A stretch of DNA of 64,000 nucleotides from Flaccisagitta enflata (Eukaryota > Chaetognatha > Sagittoidea > Aphragmophora), in the NCBI GenBank assembly GCA_965153355.1, contig OZ231126.1, positions 79,112,001 through 79,176,000 on the forward strand. Reading direction: 5' to 3'. The notes under the pieces were generated by a model. That model did not search any database and was not told where the DNA came from. It saw only the letters and a program-made list of their open reading frames with translations. The position numbers and the translations under genes were made by a program. Positions 1 to 11,300 of the stretch are shown here, one piece after another; the first letter of the stretch is position 1; every line of letters begins with the position of its first letter.

Positions 1-77
<77 letters not shown>
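1..77. repeat. (TTG)n microsatellite
   Basis: An uninterrupted TTG/GTT trinucleotide tract starts at the window edge. On the minus strand it reads CAA and would encode polyglutamine if the neighbouring open frame continues into it. A GTAAAC donor-like hexamer sits just before it on the minus strand (79-74), so it may instead lie in an intron. Confidence 0.95.
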
Positions 78-78
<1 letters not shown>

Positions 79-80
79 CA

Positions 81-1050
81 GTCTTTGTCGTGTTGCCACT
101 TGTAGTGTCCCATCCACCAGCCGGCGATGGAGATTCTCGAAGTCGGCGTCAACGATGACGTCACCAAATTTTCCGCATCCGGAAAAAGTCTCAAACGAGT
201 TCCGTCGACGACCACTTTTAAGGACGTCGTTGGAGGAAGCGACGTCGACGAAGATGCTCGGGGACGAGAGGAGGAGGATGTTGAAGACGACGATGACGAC
301 GATGATGAGAATAACGACGAAGGCGAGGATGCAAAGGACGACGACGACGACGATGATGACGATTGTCGGAGGGAAGAAAGTCCGGAACGCGATTCAGACA
401 ACTTTGGGTCGGGAAAGGAGGAAGAGGGGGAAGAGGAGGATGATGAAGAGGAGGAGGAGGAGACATTTGGAGAAAAGAAATGATCAGCGATGTCGTTGGA
501 GAAAGCGCCATTTGTTACGTCGACAGCGTCAAAAGTGTCTTCGTGAGCGTCGGTTTTTCTTTCCGCAGAGTCACTTTGGCCGTCTTCCGAAGCGGCGCTT
601 CTCACCAAACGACGCGATGTCTCATGATCCGGCGCCTGTTTTCTAATATCGTCGCTTTTCGGCGTAGTTTCCACGAGTGGCGCCACTGACGATGATGATG
701 ACGATGATGAAGATGGTGACGACGATGATAACGATGACGATGACGGTTCGTCGACGTCGTCGAAAACCGGTTCCCAAATTCGAATGGAGCCGTCTTTCCA
801 TTGGTCACTCCATCGATCCGTCGGCGTCTTTGCGCCTCCTTGATCAACTTCCTCCGCCGCGGAGACGAAGCCCATATTTTTGACGTCATCGCCGTCATCT
901 TTTGATCGTTTTCTTTTGTTACTTTTTCCGGCTTCTCCTTCTGCCGCAGTTTCTTCTTTTTCTTCTTCTCGTTTTGCGTCACTTCCGGTTTGGAGACGAG
1001 ACGCAGATGAGGAATCGACCATCAACAATGTACCAGCGTCTTTCTCAATC
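81..1050 (-). CDS. Candidate internal exon, unidentified Ser-rich protein
   Basis: Read on the minus strand in the frame whose codons end at multiples of three, there is no stop from 1061 to the window edge. The proposed exon starts at 1050, right after CTCATCAG at the end of a long pyrimidine tract, which is a strong acceptor context. The first base completes a split codon. The ~323-residue product has mixed composition: an acidic/basic start, a basic cluster KSNKRKRSK near residues 42-50, a Trp-containing stretch (W80, W84, W92), two long Ser runs (about 103-120 and 191-270) and a C-terminal part with adjacent Trp near residue 311. The Ser runs use mixed TCN codons. It may end at GACT|GTAAAC (79) or run on into polyglutamine. 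I recognise no domain and assign no function; the basic cluster could be a nuclear signal. The opposite strand is also open here as an Asp/Glu-rich frame (127-483), but that frame is shorter and lacks a splice context. Confidence 0.55.
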
Positions 1051-1057
1051 CTGATGA

Positions 1058-1509
1058 GTGAATAGAGGAAAGGAGACACAACAGAAGGAGGAGGGGAGGA
1101 GAGAGGAAGAAGGCGTGCAAGAAAGAAACAGAGAAAAGGAGAAGAAAAGAGGAAGAGGGAGAAGAAGAAGGAGGAAGAAAAAGGACCATAAGAAATATAA
1201 GATGAAGAAGAAGAAGAAGAAGAAGAAGGAGAAAAAGAAAATGAAAAAGAAGAAAAAGAAAAAGAAAAAGAGGAAGAAGAAGAAGAAGAAGAAGAAGAAG
1301 AAGAAGAAGAAGAAGAAGAAGAAGAAGAAGAAAAACAAAAAGAAAAACAAAAACAAAAACAAAAACAAAAACAAAAACAAAAACAAAAACAAAAACAAAA
1401 ACAAAAACAGGAAGAAGAAAAAGAAAAAGAAGAGGAAAAGAAGAGGAAAAAGAAAAAGAAGAAAAAGTAAAAGAAAAAAGAAAAAGAAGAAGAAGAAGAA
1501 GATGAAGAA

Positions 1510-1541
<32 letters not shown>

Positions 1542-2135
1542 GACAATGAAAAAGAAAAAGAAGAAAAAGAAGAAAAAGAAGATAAAGAAAAAGAAAAAGA
1601 AAAAGCAAAAGAAAAAGAAAAAGAAGAAAACAGAAAAAGAAGAAAAAGAAAAAGAAGATGAAGATGAAGATGAAAAAGAAAAAGAAAAAGAAAAAGAAAA
1701 AGAAAAAGAAGAAGAAGAAAGAAATAGAAAAAGAAGAAAAAGTAAGAGAAGAAGAAGAAGAAAAAGAAAAAGAAAAAGAAAAAGAAAAAGAAGAAGAAGA
1801 TTGAGAAAATGGAGAAAATGGAGAAAATGAAGAAGAAGAAGAAAAAGAAAAAGAAAAAGAAAAAGAAGATGGAGAAAATGGAGAAAATGGAGAAGAAGAA
1901 TAATAAAATGGAAAAGAAGAAGAAGAAGAAGAAGAAGAAGAAGAAGAAGAAGAAGAAGAAGAAGAAGAAGAAGAAGAAGAAGAAGAAGAAGACGACGAAG
2001 AAGAAGAGGAAGAAGGAGAAGAGGAAGAAGAAGAAAAAAAGAAGTAGAAGTAGCAGGAGAGAAAGAAAAAGAAAAAGAAGATTGAGAAGGAGAAGGAGAG
2101 GAAAAAGCAGAAGAAGAAAAAAAAGGAAGAAAAAA
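1058..2135. repeat. 1.1-kb purine-rich (GAA)n tract
   Basis: This is a nearly pure purine tract on the plus strand, mainly GAA/AAG triplets with a clean (AAAAAC)n block at about 1331-1410 and a long perfect GAA block at about 1916-1990. The Lys/Glu, Phe/Leu and Ser open frames across it are translations of the repeat. On the minus strand it forms the pyrimidine tract upstream of the exon acceptor at 1051. Confidence 0.95.
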
Positions 2136-2423
2136 CACACAGTGAGTAAGATTAACAGAGGGAGAGGAGTGAGGAAGTGAGGAGTGAGAAATTAGAAGAG
2201 CAAGTGAGAAGTGAGAAAAGAGAAAAAAAAAAAGATTGTGATTAATGTGAGGCGAAGACTAAATGTGATCAGATAAATGTTTATCTTTTTTCTGCATGGA
2301 GGAATTCAAAGAACATTCAGTTTGGCCAAAAAAAAAGGCATGAAAGAAGGCAAAAGAGGCGATAAAAGAGAAGTGTTCATCAAAGAGATCAACACAGGTC
2401 AGAATGAGGTTGTGTCACACAAA
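2136..2423. other. No recognised feature
   Basis: A-rich sequence follows the GAA tract. I see no convincing exon, RNA gene or repeat boundary. Confidence 0.5.
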
Positions 2424-2640
2424 AAAGATAGTAACGCGAGGTTACAATATCGTCCTGGACCGGTGGGCAGGGGCGAACACCCCACTACCCACACAGAATC
2501 AAAACGATGGGCTCGTAAATGCGCATTTTCAAAATTTCCAACTCGAGCGGAGGGACCAACGGACCGGACAGACCGATAGACCGGTTGGCTGGATGGACAG
2601 GGCCTTTCATAGAGTCGCTATTCAGCCGCCAAAAAACGAC
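2424..2640 (+). mobile_element. Diverged hairpin-ended element (HLE-B type)
   Basis: It starts AGTAACGCGAGGTTACAATATCGTC and contains GGTGGGCAGGGGCG, both shared with the copies at 16766 and 59118. GGAC/GACC tetramers follow. The end (CATAGAGTCGCTATTCAGCCGCCAAAAAA) is a degraded version of the family stem-loop. Confidence 0.6.
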
Positions 2641-2883
2641 GATCGAAATGACGTTAGGTGTCCAATTCGGAGAACGCGACTATGAAACGGGGAGAAAAGT
2701 TTCACGAATGCCTTGTCGCACATTAAAAGAAAAAATGTCATTGACTGTGTGCAAAAGGAATTGCTCTTTGACGTTAGGCCAAACTGACGGAATATTGCCC
2801 GATCGTCCGTGCCTTTTATTTGGAAAAGCGACCTGTAACCACAGGTCACCTGTAGGTCACTTTATGACAGGTTTGTAGAAAAG

Positions 2884-3211
2884 CAGGGGTGTATATTCTT
2901 GAGTCGCTTTTGATTTTTTTCCCCCCCCTGCCTTTGATTTTCTTCCCCGCGACGCATCGCGTCGCGTTTTTATATCCATGTTTTTCTTCCCCATATAGCA
3001 ATAAAACTATGTAGTTAAGGCTTAAATAGTGTTAAATTGTGTTTTACTAATTGAGTTTTATGATTTGGTACTGTAAAAAGTTATATTTTCCCCAAATTTC
3101 CTTTTTTTTCTCTTTTTTCCCCCTTTAATTTCCTTCCCCATCTCCAGACCCTTTGATTTTTTTCCCCCCCCCCCCACCGGGGGGGGGAAAACTCAAGAAT
3201 ATACAGGCCTG
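2884..3211. mobile_element. D-family inverted-repeat element, copy 1
   Basis: CAGGGGTGTATATTCTTGAGT at 2884 is mirrored by ACTCAAGAATATACAGGCCTG ending at 3211. C-runs and G-runs lie just inside both ends, and a GC palindrome (GCGACGCATCGCGTCGC) follows. Related copies occur at 33224, 62415 and partly at 18190. The CAGGGGTG terminus resembles hAT ends, but the flanks do not give a clean 8-bp duplication, so the superfamily is uncertain. Confidence 0.7.
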
Positions 3212-3518
3212 TAAAGAAAAGGAAGGCGACACGGCGGAGCCTTACGAGTCACTTCTCCTTTGGTAAAAAGTTTGAGTATAGAACGAAGCCTTCTGCGGGT
3301 TCCTAAAACAAATAGACATGAAGTGAGTGACCTGTAAAGGGCTCCTTTCTGTACTCTAACATTTCTTTAAAAGGGAAAGTGACTCGCAAAGCTCTGTCAG
3401 GCTCCGTTAGGGACCTGTCATCTTACAGGTCGCTCTTGAGAAAAAACAGGCAGTACAGTGTAGCTTTAAACGGGGAAACCGGGAAAGTGCAACGATGATA
3501 TTCGGATGCTGAAAAAAG
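3212..3518. other. No recognised feature
   Basis: There is no open frame with coding character. A few short imperfect repeats of CCTGTAAAG/GACCTGT are visible. Confidence 0.5.
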
Positions 3519-3787
3519 TTTTTAGTCATGCACGCAACTCTATAACCCGCTGTGTCGGTCGGTCTGTCGCGTTGGTCAGTAACATTTTGCTTTTTAGATG
3601 TTTTTGGGCCGCCTGCGTTTTATGCACTTCTGCCCCGCCTCTATTCATGGTATGACTACTTTTCCATTGCCCCCAACCACCTGCACAAGACTTGGGTAGC
3701 CATGTATCTGGCCGCGTTCGTAGTGACTTTACAAGAGGCTTTGTCCGTCCGTTGGTTCTTCTGTAGGTCACTCTCGAGTTGGAAAAT
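3519..3787 (-). mobile_element. HLE copy, partial
   Basis: TTTTTAGTCATGCACGCAACTCTATAACCCGCTGTGTCGGTCGG is the reversed HLE 3' terminus (degraded stem-loop, CTCTATAA, GTCGG microsatellite). A second GAGGCTTTGTCCGTCCGTTGG block near 3735 suggests two overlapping or truncated copies. Confidence 0.6.
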
Positions 3788-3943
3788 GGTTAGAACAAGG
3801 CCGGATACACGGCCACCAATTGCGGACGGGTGGGCAGGAGCGGAAATGCGCGTTTTTACACTTTTCGACTCGTGCTCACCGACCGACGGACGGACGGACA
3901 AAGCCTCTTATAGAGTTGCGTGTCCGCAACTAAAAAGTGCATT
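3788..3943 (+). mobile_element. HLE-B, compact complete copy
   Basis: It begins AACAAGGCCGGATACACGGCC, then GACGGGTGGGCAGG, a GACCGACGGACGGACGGAC microsatellite and ACAAAGCCTCTTATAG. It ends in the stem-loop AGTTGCG-TGTC-CGCAACT followed by AAAAA. At ~156 bp this is one of the clearest short copies, and its end is almost identical to that at 59697. Confidence 0.8.
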
Positions 3944-4225
3944 TGTGGTGTTTCGCTTGTGAAATTGGAAGTGTGTGTGTGTGTGTGGGTATGGAGGGGT
4001 TGTATCATACAAATTGTATGCCCCTGCTCAGTGCCTTCCCGGCCGCGACGATATTGTAACCCCTAAGCACTTGTTTTTATTCAAATTCTTTCCTTTCCAG
4101 TTTCCTCTTTCAGTGGAGTGGAGCTTTTGTTTTTATCTCCAACATCGAAAAAAAAAACAAGGCCAACACCTATAAGTCGCGTGCAGTCGTAGAGACAATC
4201 ATTTATGTTTTCAAGACTTAGTTTT

Positions 4226-4950
4226 AAACTTGACATAAACCAAACTTAAACCGGACTGAAAGCAGACCTAAACAAGACTAAAACAAGACTTAAACCAGAC
4301 ATAAACCAGACATAAACCAAAATTAAACCAGACTTAAACCAGATTTAAACTAGACTTAAACCAGACTTAAACCAGACTTAAACCAGACTTAAACCAGATT
4401 TAAACTAGACTTAAACCAGACTTAAACCAAAATTAAACCAGACTTAAACCCGATTTAAACTAGACTTAAACCAGACTTAAACCAGACAAAACCAGACTCA
4501 AACAAGACTTAAACTAGAAAAAAAACAGACATAAACCAGACTTAAACCGGACATAAACCAGGCTTAAACCAGACTTAAACCAGACATAAACCAGACTTAA
4601 ACCAGACTTAAACCAAACTTAAACCAGACTTAAACCAGACCTAAACCAGACATAAACTAGACTCAAACCAGACATAAACCAGACCTAAACCAAACTTAAA
4701 CCAGACTTGAACCAAACCTAAACCATGCTTAAACCAATATCAAACCAGACCTAAACCAATATCAAACCAGATTTAAACCAGACTTAAGCCTGTATTAAAT
4801 CAGACCTGAACCAATATCAAACCAGACTTAAACAAGATTTAAACCAGACTTAAACCAATATCAAAAACGACTTAAATCAGACTTAAATCAGACTTAAACC
4901 AGACTTAAACCAGACTTGAACAAGACTTAAACCAGAATTAAACCAGACAT
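4226..4950. repeat. 11-bp minisatellite CCAGACTTAAA
   Basis: About 65 variants of an 11-bp unit (CCAGACTTAAA, with ATAAA, CTAAA and TCAAA variants) run head to tail. The same unit forms arrays at 17030-17400 and 21056-21420. Confidence 0.95.
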
Positions 4951-5815
4951 AGAAAAATGACTAAAAATGATGTAAAATGATATAAAATGATGTAAGATGA
5001 TGTAAAATGATGTAAAATGATGTAAAAAATGTAAAATCATGTAAATCATGTATAATGATGTATAATGTTTTAATATGATGTAAAACGATGTAAAATGATG
5101 TAAAATGATATAAATGATATAAAATGATTTAGAATGATATAAATGAAGTAAATGATGTAAAATGATGTTAAATGATGTAAAATGATGTAAAACGATGTAA
5201 AATGATGTAAATAATGTAAAATGATGTAAATGATGTAAAATGAAGTATAAATTAAAATGACGTAAAATGATGTAAATGATGTAAAATAATGTAAAATGAT
5301 GTAAATGATGTAAAATGATGTTAAATGATGTAAAATGATGCAAAATGATGTAAATGATGTAAAATGATGTAAAATGATGTAAAAAGATGTAAAATGATGT
5401 AAAATGATGTAAATGATGTAAAATGATGTAGAATGATGTAAATGATGTAAGATGATATTAAATGATGTAAAATGATGTAAAATGATGTAAATGATATAAA
5501 ATGATGTAAAATGATGTAAAATGATGCAAATGATGTAAAATGATAAAGAATAATGTAAATGATGTAAAATAATGTAAATAGATGTAAAATGATGTAAAAT
5601 GATGTAAAATGATGTAAAATGATATAAAATGATGTGAAATAATGTAAAATGACGTAAATGATGTAAAATGATGTTAAATGAAGTTAAATGATGTAAATGT
5701 TGTAAAATGATGTAAAGGATGTTAAATGATGTAATATGAAGTAAAATGATGTAAATAAAGTAAAATAATGTAAATGATGTAAAATGATGTAAAATGATAT
5801 AAAATAACCAAAATA
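4951..5815. repeat. 10-bp minisatellite AAAATGATGT
   Basis: Tandem AAAATGATGT/AATGATGTAA units with 7-8 bp deletion variants. A few units of the same motif occur at the matching position in the HLE copies at 24165 and 25025. Confidence 0.95.
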
Positions 5816-5923
5816 ATGCTAAATATAAAAAAAAGTAAAAGGGGACCGACCGACCGATTGACCGACCGATCGACCGACCGACCGACCGACCGACCAACAA
5901 AGCGGGATGTACGCGACTAAAAA

Positions 5924-6369
5924 TAAAAGAAGGAAATAAATCTCATGAGAGGAAATTGTTCACCTTTTTTTTCACGTCAAAAGAACATCTTCCCCTCATT
6001 TTTTTTTTGCTCCGGAAATGTGGTCTTTAATTTGCTTCTCAATCTTCTTCTGAATCTTCCGTCTGATGTTCTGGCTTTTTGAACTGCATGTTAGTACATT
6101 CATCCGTTGGACCATCCATCTGTCTTTCCGTTTGTACGTTCGTTCAGCAATTAACGATTCATTTCGCCATGGCTGTGTCCGTGGCGTGTCGCGGCTTACC
6201 ATCCATACCCACTATGTCGGTCCGTCTGTCGGTCGGTTGGTCACCTCTTTACTTTATCAACGTTTTTGAGCTTTTTGAGCTCACTGCTCCTGCCCAGGTG
6301 CCCTAGTGATCTTTTCTATCACTGCCCCTGCCCACGCGCACGCGAGTGGGGTACCCCTGTATCCGCCCT
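5924..6369. other. HLE-derived debris, no gene
   Basis: From about 6075 the sequence has scattered TCCGTTGG, GTCGGTCGG and CACTGCCCCTGCCCACGCGCACGCGA segments, which match HLE-B interiors in reverse orientation. No complete ends and no coding signal are visible. Confidence 0.5.
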
Positions 6370-6505
6370 TTTTAGGTGCGACAAAGCACCTCTATAACTG
6401 GCTGTGTCCGTCGGTTGGTCGGTTGGTCGGTCGGTCGGTTGGTTGGTTGGTAACGCATTAGTTCGACGATCAACACGTCGCACCTTATTGGCCTACTTGG
6501 CCTTG
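6370..6505 (-). mobile_element. HLE-E copy
   Basis: TTTTTAGGTGCGACAAAGCACCTCTATAACTGG gives stem AGGTGC/GCACCT, followed by (GGTTGGTCGGTC)n and CGCACCTTATTGGCCTACTTGGCCTTGTTT. The layout equals that at 53287, read in reverse. Confidence 0.8.
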
Positions 6506-6619
6506 TTTACAGGCGTCGGCGCATGGTAACAGGAGGTCATCTCCATCTGTCCATCTGTCGGTTACGCTTTACTGAAAATCATTTTATATGGGCGATCTGA
6601 ACATTTTTCCATGCATTCT

Positions 6620-6880
6620 TTCAATTATTTCTTTGATTTTTTTCATCTATTTATCTATTTATCTAGCTATTTATTTCTTTACTCATCTTTTCATATACTT
6701 ATCTATTTATCTATTTATTCCTTCATTTATTCATTCATTAATTTATTTGTATTCACTCATCTATTCATTTCATCATTCATTTTTTCATTAACTCACTCAT
6801 TCATTCACTCACTCACTCACTCATTCATTCATTCATTCATTCATTCATTCATTCATTCATTCATTCATTCATTCATTCAA
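6620..6880. repeat. ATCT/ATTC microsatellite
   Basis: Imperfect ATCT/ATTT repeats grade into a clean (ATTC)n run at about 6815-6878. Confidence 0.95.
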
Positions 6881-7268
6881 ACAAATGGTATAGGCCTGTC
6901 CAACCCTATACTTATGAGGTATGCAGTAAAGTTGATAGTTTTGTCAGGTAAGCTTAGCTTTTTGTTTGTTAATAGTAAAGGATAGTTGTGAGCAATCCGG
7001 AGTAAACACCATTGAAAGCTTGCAAGGCTTTCATCCTCTGTATATTGGAGAATTCTGGCCTCCTTTTATAAGGGCGATGTTGTTTCAACTTTCATTCCTT
7101 TCGGTAGATCATGTTCTGACCTTAACTTGGCCTTGTTGATTTGGCACTGATCGTCGCCCAGCGGAGAAAATCAAAAGTAATGAACACATAAGCAAATCAC
7201 TTCCGAATGTTGACGGATGTTGACGTTGACGTTGACAGACGATAACGATAACGGAAACAATTTCATTA
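6881..7268. other. No recognised feature
   Basis: Unique-looking AT-rich sequence with a short GTTGAC/ATAACG tandem near 7210-7255. I found no exon, RNA or transposon end. Confidence 0.5.
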
Positions 7269-7423
7269 ATGTTCCGTCATTCTCAGCTGGTTGCACTTTT
7301 CTCTCTGCCTCTCGATCTCTCTGTCTCTAGCTGTCTCTATCACTACCTCTTTCGTTTTTTATCATTCTCTTTCTCTGTAGCTGTAGCTGTTGCACTCTTT
7401 CTTTTTCATTCTTTTTCTCTCTC

Positions 7424-7702
<279 letters not shown>

Positions 7703-8107
7703 TGTGATATCTTCTTTGAGACTGTCTTGGAGAGCACGCGAATAAAACCAACTCGGTATCAAATGATAAAAGCATCTATTGTACATAGCCACATCATAAC
7801 GTCGTCAGAACCTGAGTTTGACAAATGAACACCAAATTAGTACATTGGAGAGCGTCTCATATCAATAAGCAACGGTCATGTATCAATAGGCAACGTTAAA
7901 TATCAATTAGCAACATCAAACACTTACACTTAGCGCTCCCAAACGCAACTCTCGACTTGCGAAGGCTCGCTCAGGTATTTATATCAGAAACAACGATGAC
8001 GTCACAGACACACGGCACGCTCAACGCGTGAGGTAAGGAAAGAAAGCAGGTCCTTTTTTAAAGAGACACAGATCACCAGGCACGCACCACACAGATCAAA
8101 TATCATA
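7703..8107 (-). repeat. BEL 3' LTR
   Basis: It begins TGTGATATCTTC on the plus strand and matches 14665-15069 at all but one base. It contains three imperfect ~20-bp repeats (ATATCAATAAGCAAC, TATCAATAGGCAAC, ATATCAATTAGCAAC; 7859-7921). The edges are uncertain by up to 3 bp because the flank is a dinucleotide repeat. Confidence 0.96.
7976..8004 (-). promoter_or_regulatory. LTR TATA box and CRE-like site (3' LTR copy)
   Basis: On the minus strand TGACGTCA (8004-7997), the consensus palindrome bound by CREB/ATF-type factors, lies 13 bp upstream of TATAAATA (7983-7976). The arrangement recurs in the 5' LTR. Function is inferred from consensus only. Confidence 0.6.
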
Positions 8108-8375
8108 CCCCCGTCTAAAAAAGGACAATGACAAATGGAACCGGAGCGAAATCACGGCCCAAACGCGACTAAAATGACCATTGTAACGTTAAAATGAGAG
8201 CTACTATGATAAAATGAAAGTAAGGATAAAATCAGAATTGAGTCAAACTCAAGTGTGAACTAAAATGCGCGAATGAAGCGAATCATGAGAGAATGAAGCA
8301 AATCACGCGAAAATGAAATGAATCATAAGCAATGACACTGTACAATGACAAATGAATAACGATGAACGAATCCAT

Positions 8376-11300
8376 TTAGCGACGAGGACGAAGAACACGA
8401 TCAGATGGCGCTGATTGTCTTTGAGAGACAGACGAATGTCCATGAGGAGAAATGTTCGGTTGAGGGGAAATGTTCGGTTGAGGGGAAAGGGAAATGTTCG
8501 ATTGAGGGCAAGGGGAATCCTTTCCTTCTTGTGCCCCCGCCAGTGGAACTTCCACCACCTCTTCTATCGAGCTTCCACTTTCACCTTCCCTTTCTAGAAG
8601 CACCACTTTCCTGATGTCTTTGACCACCTCCTTTTGAGACGCCGTCTTGACCGTAACTCTCCGAGATAATCCATCTGATCCAGAAGGACACTCGGTGACA
8701 ACTCCTAAAGGCCACACTTCGCGTGGCGCAGCTTCGTCGACGAGAAGAACCACGTCACCAACTGCGAAGCCGCGTTGGCGTGGTAACCACTTTGAGCGTT
8801 GCTGCAGCGCAGCAATGTACTCCGTCCGAAACCGTTTCCATAGAGCATCGCAATATGGTCGGATTGTGTCCTTGGATCTCCGTAATTCGGAACCGGTAAG
8901 AGGAGTAGGAGGAAGGACAGAATTAGGAAGGACAATTGCCCCAGGACATAAAAATGACATGGGCGTCAATGGCATGAAATCATTTGGGTCATCTGAACAA
9001 CGGGTCAATGGACGGCGATTCATAATGCCTGCAGCAACTGACAATAATGTACGAAATTGGTCACTGTACACTGTACCGTTAATGAGTGACTGTAGAATTC
9101 TCTTGAGCGACTTGATCAATCGTTCCCAAATGCCGCCGCGATGGGGCGAGTGAGCTGGAATGAATTCAAATCTGACGAGTTGATCCACCGACCAAGCGTT
9201 AACCTTGTCCTTCCACTCTTGGGCCATTGACAGGAGGAGATTGTTTCCGCCCGTAAAATTTGTCCCCTGGTCACATACGAAACCTCGTACAGCAGGGTAG
9301 AGAGAATGGAATCTTTGTAGTGAGTTAATGAATGACTCAGAATCGATTGACTCAACGTGATCCAAATAAACTGCGCGAACACGAAGACAGGTGTACAAAA
9401 TGACCCAAACTTTTATCTCAGTGCGTCTGTACTTAACTTTGAAGGGGCCTGCCATATCGATTCCCGTGTCCGTGAAAACAGGCGCAACGGAAAGACGTTG
9501 AGGGGGCAAATCTGCCATTTTTTGCCCTTCTGGTTTGGCAAAAAGACGACGACAATGAAAGCATCTCCATAGGACCTTCTTTACGGATTGGCGGCCGCGA
9601 AGGATCCAATATCTCTCTCTCAAATTGGCGAGCGTGAGTTCGAGTCCCGTGTGCGCATTTGAAACATGAGAGTGAACAATCAAATGGTTAGTAAACGGGT
9701 CAGTAGAAGGAAGAATGACTGGATGCTTTGACTCAAACCTTTCTTCACTATTTCTCAATCGACCACCAACTCTTAAAACTCCCTCACCATCAATGAACGG
9801 ATCGAGAGCCCGAACCGCTGATGGTTTACTACTCAAATACCTTTTGTTGGAGAGAGACTGAGGAGTGGAGACAATGGCTATCTCCTCGGCAAAATGACGG
9901 AATTGGACGTCGATGATAATCCTTTTTTCGGCCGCGGAAATCTCTTCCACTGAGAGTTGACCATACACCATGGGGCTCTCAGTTTGATCACGTGACTCGG
10001 GTTCGCGACCTTTTGACCTTAAAGATGATTTGAGGTTAGAGACAAATCGAATGACAAGAGCAATGACCCGTTTTACAGAGAGAAAATCACTTTTCCGTCT
10101 TAATAATGAATCAATGAAAGAGTCCTTGACCTGAATTTCCGTTGAGAGAATTCCAATCTCTGCATCTGATGGTCGTTGTGGTTGAGACGGCCATTCGCTC
10201 TCGGGTCCACGCAAATAGTCAGGGCCGTTATGAAACGATCTCCACTTGTCGACATCACTAATTTTGGCGCCACGGCTCGCAATGTCGGCGGGATTGACGT
10301 CGGTAGGTACATAGTACCAGGAAGAAGGGGAGGAAATGAGTCGGATTTTGTTGAGGCGATTGGCAACAAAGACCTTAAACTTACCATTTTCACTCTTTAT
10401 TTGAAAGTAAACAACGGTGCTATCGGTGTGATAACAGTAACGACTGACGTTCAGCTTAACATGCTCGTTGATATATGAGACCAATTCAACTGCAATCACT
10501 GCTGCTTGTAACTCTAAGCGTGGGGTTGAACCAGAGACATCTACCTTTGTTTCTTTTTCCGGTGAAACGCGGGACTTGGCCATGAAGAATTTGACGAGAT
10601 CTGTTCCATCGATGGCGACGAAGGTACACGCTGCACATCCAACAAATGATGCGTCACAGTAGGTGTGAATGGTAACGGGTTGATCTCTGGTGTACAGACC
10701 GATCCACCTGTCTATGGAAATGGAAGAAAGCAATTCAAACTCGGAATACCATTCATTGAACTCTTTTTCCCACTCAGGTGGCACGGGCGTTTTCCAATCC
10801 AAGCCCAAATAGCAAAGCTTTTGAACAATCTTTTTTCCTCTGAGGACCCAAGGACAGACGAAACCTGTGGGGTCAAAAATTGACATTACGGCAGAGAGAA
10901 CAGATGAGCGAGTAACCACTTTCTCCCCCTTCTTTCGCTGAACCGTGTTTATGCGAAACTGGTCTTTTTCTGCATCATACAAAATTCCCAAAACAGAAAC
11001 TGAGGGTAATTTCTCTCCTGCGTCCTTCCCTACCCCAGGGTGACGCAGTTCCTCGGGGATAGAATTGAGCACAGTGCGCGAATTTGAATGAAATTTGGTC
11101 AAATGAAAACCACCTTTTTTGCAAAGAGAAATCATACCATCAGCCAATTCAATAGCCTTAGTATCATTTTCTGCATTTGATGCTCCATCGTCTACATACA
11201 TATCATCGTTGATCGAATCAATTACCTCCTTTGGATAACCATCACCATGATCAATGGCATTTTGCCTGTAGCAGTAAGTAGCAGCAGCGGCGGACGGTGC

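Larger units (their letters stand above)
4156..5923 (+). mobile_element. HLE-A with greatly expanded satellite core
   Basis: The left end AACAAGGCCAACACCTATAAGTCGCGTGC matches the A-type copies at 26204 and 53803. The interior holds two minisatellites, then a (GACC)n tract at 5843-5893, then ACAAAGCGGGATGTACGCGACTAAAAAT. The first arm of the terminal stem-loop is partly deleted. Without the arrays the element would be about 200 bp. The Leu/Ile/His open frames here are satellite translations. Confidence 0.75.

Noticed and set aside
127-483. Asp/Glu-rich plus-strand open frame with ATG
   Set aside because: It overlaps the longer minus-strand open exon in antisense, has no splice context and ends abruptly at TGA; its composition follows from the complementary Ser codons.
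1022-2140. Long Phe/Leu, Lys/Glu and Ser open frames
   Set aside because: Translations of a GAA/TTC repeat; the same holds at 28348-29735, 37628-38477, 40011-40844 and 49014-49474.
8109-8375. Possible envelope-like frame downstream of BEL Pol
   Set aside because: Only 267 bases remain before the LTR and they contain no sizeable open frame.
9600-9660. tRNA T-arm-like GAGTTCGAGTCCCGTG on the plus strand
   Set aside because: It lies inside the integrase coding sequence of the BEL element on the other strand and has no supporting arms.
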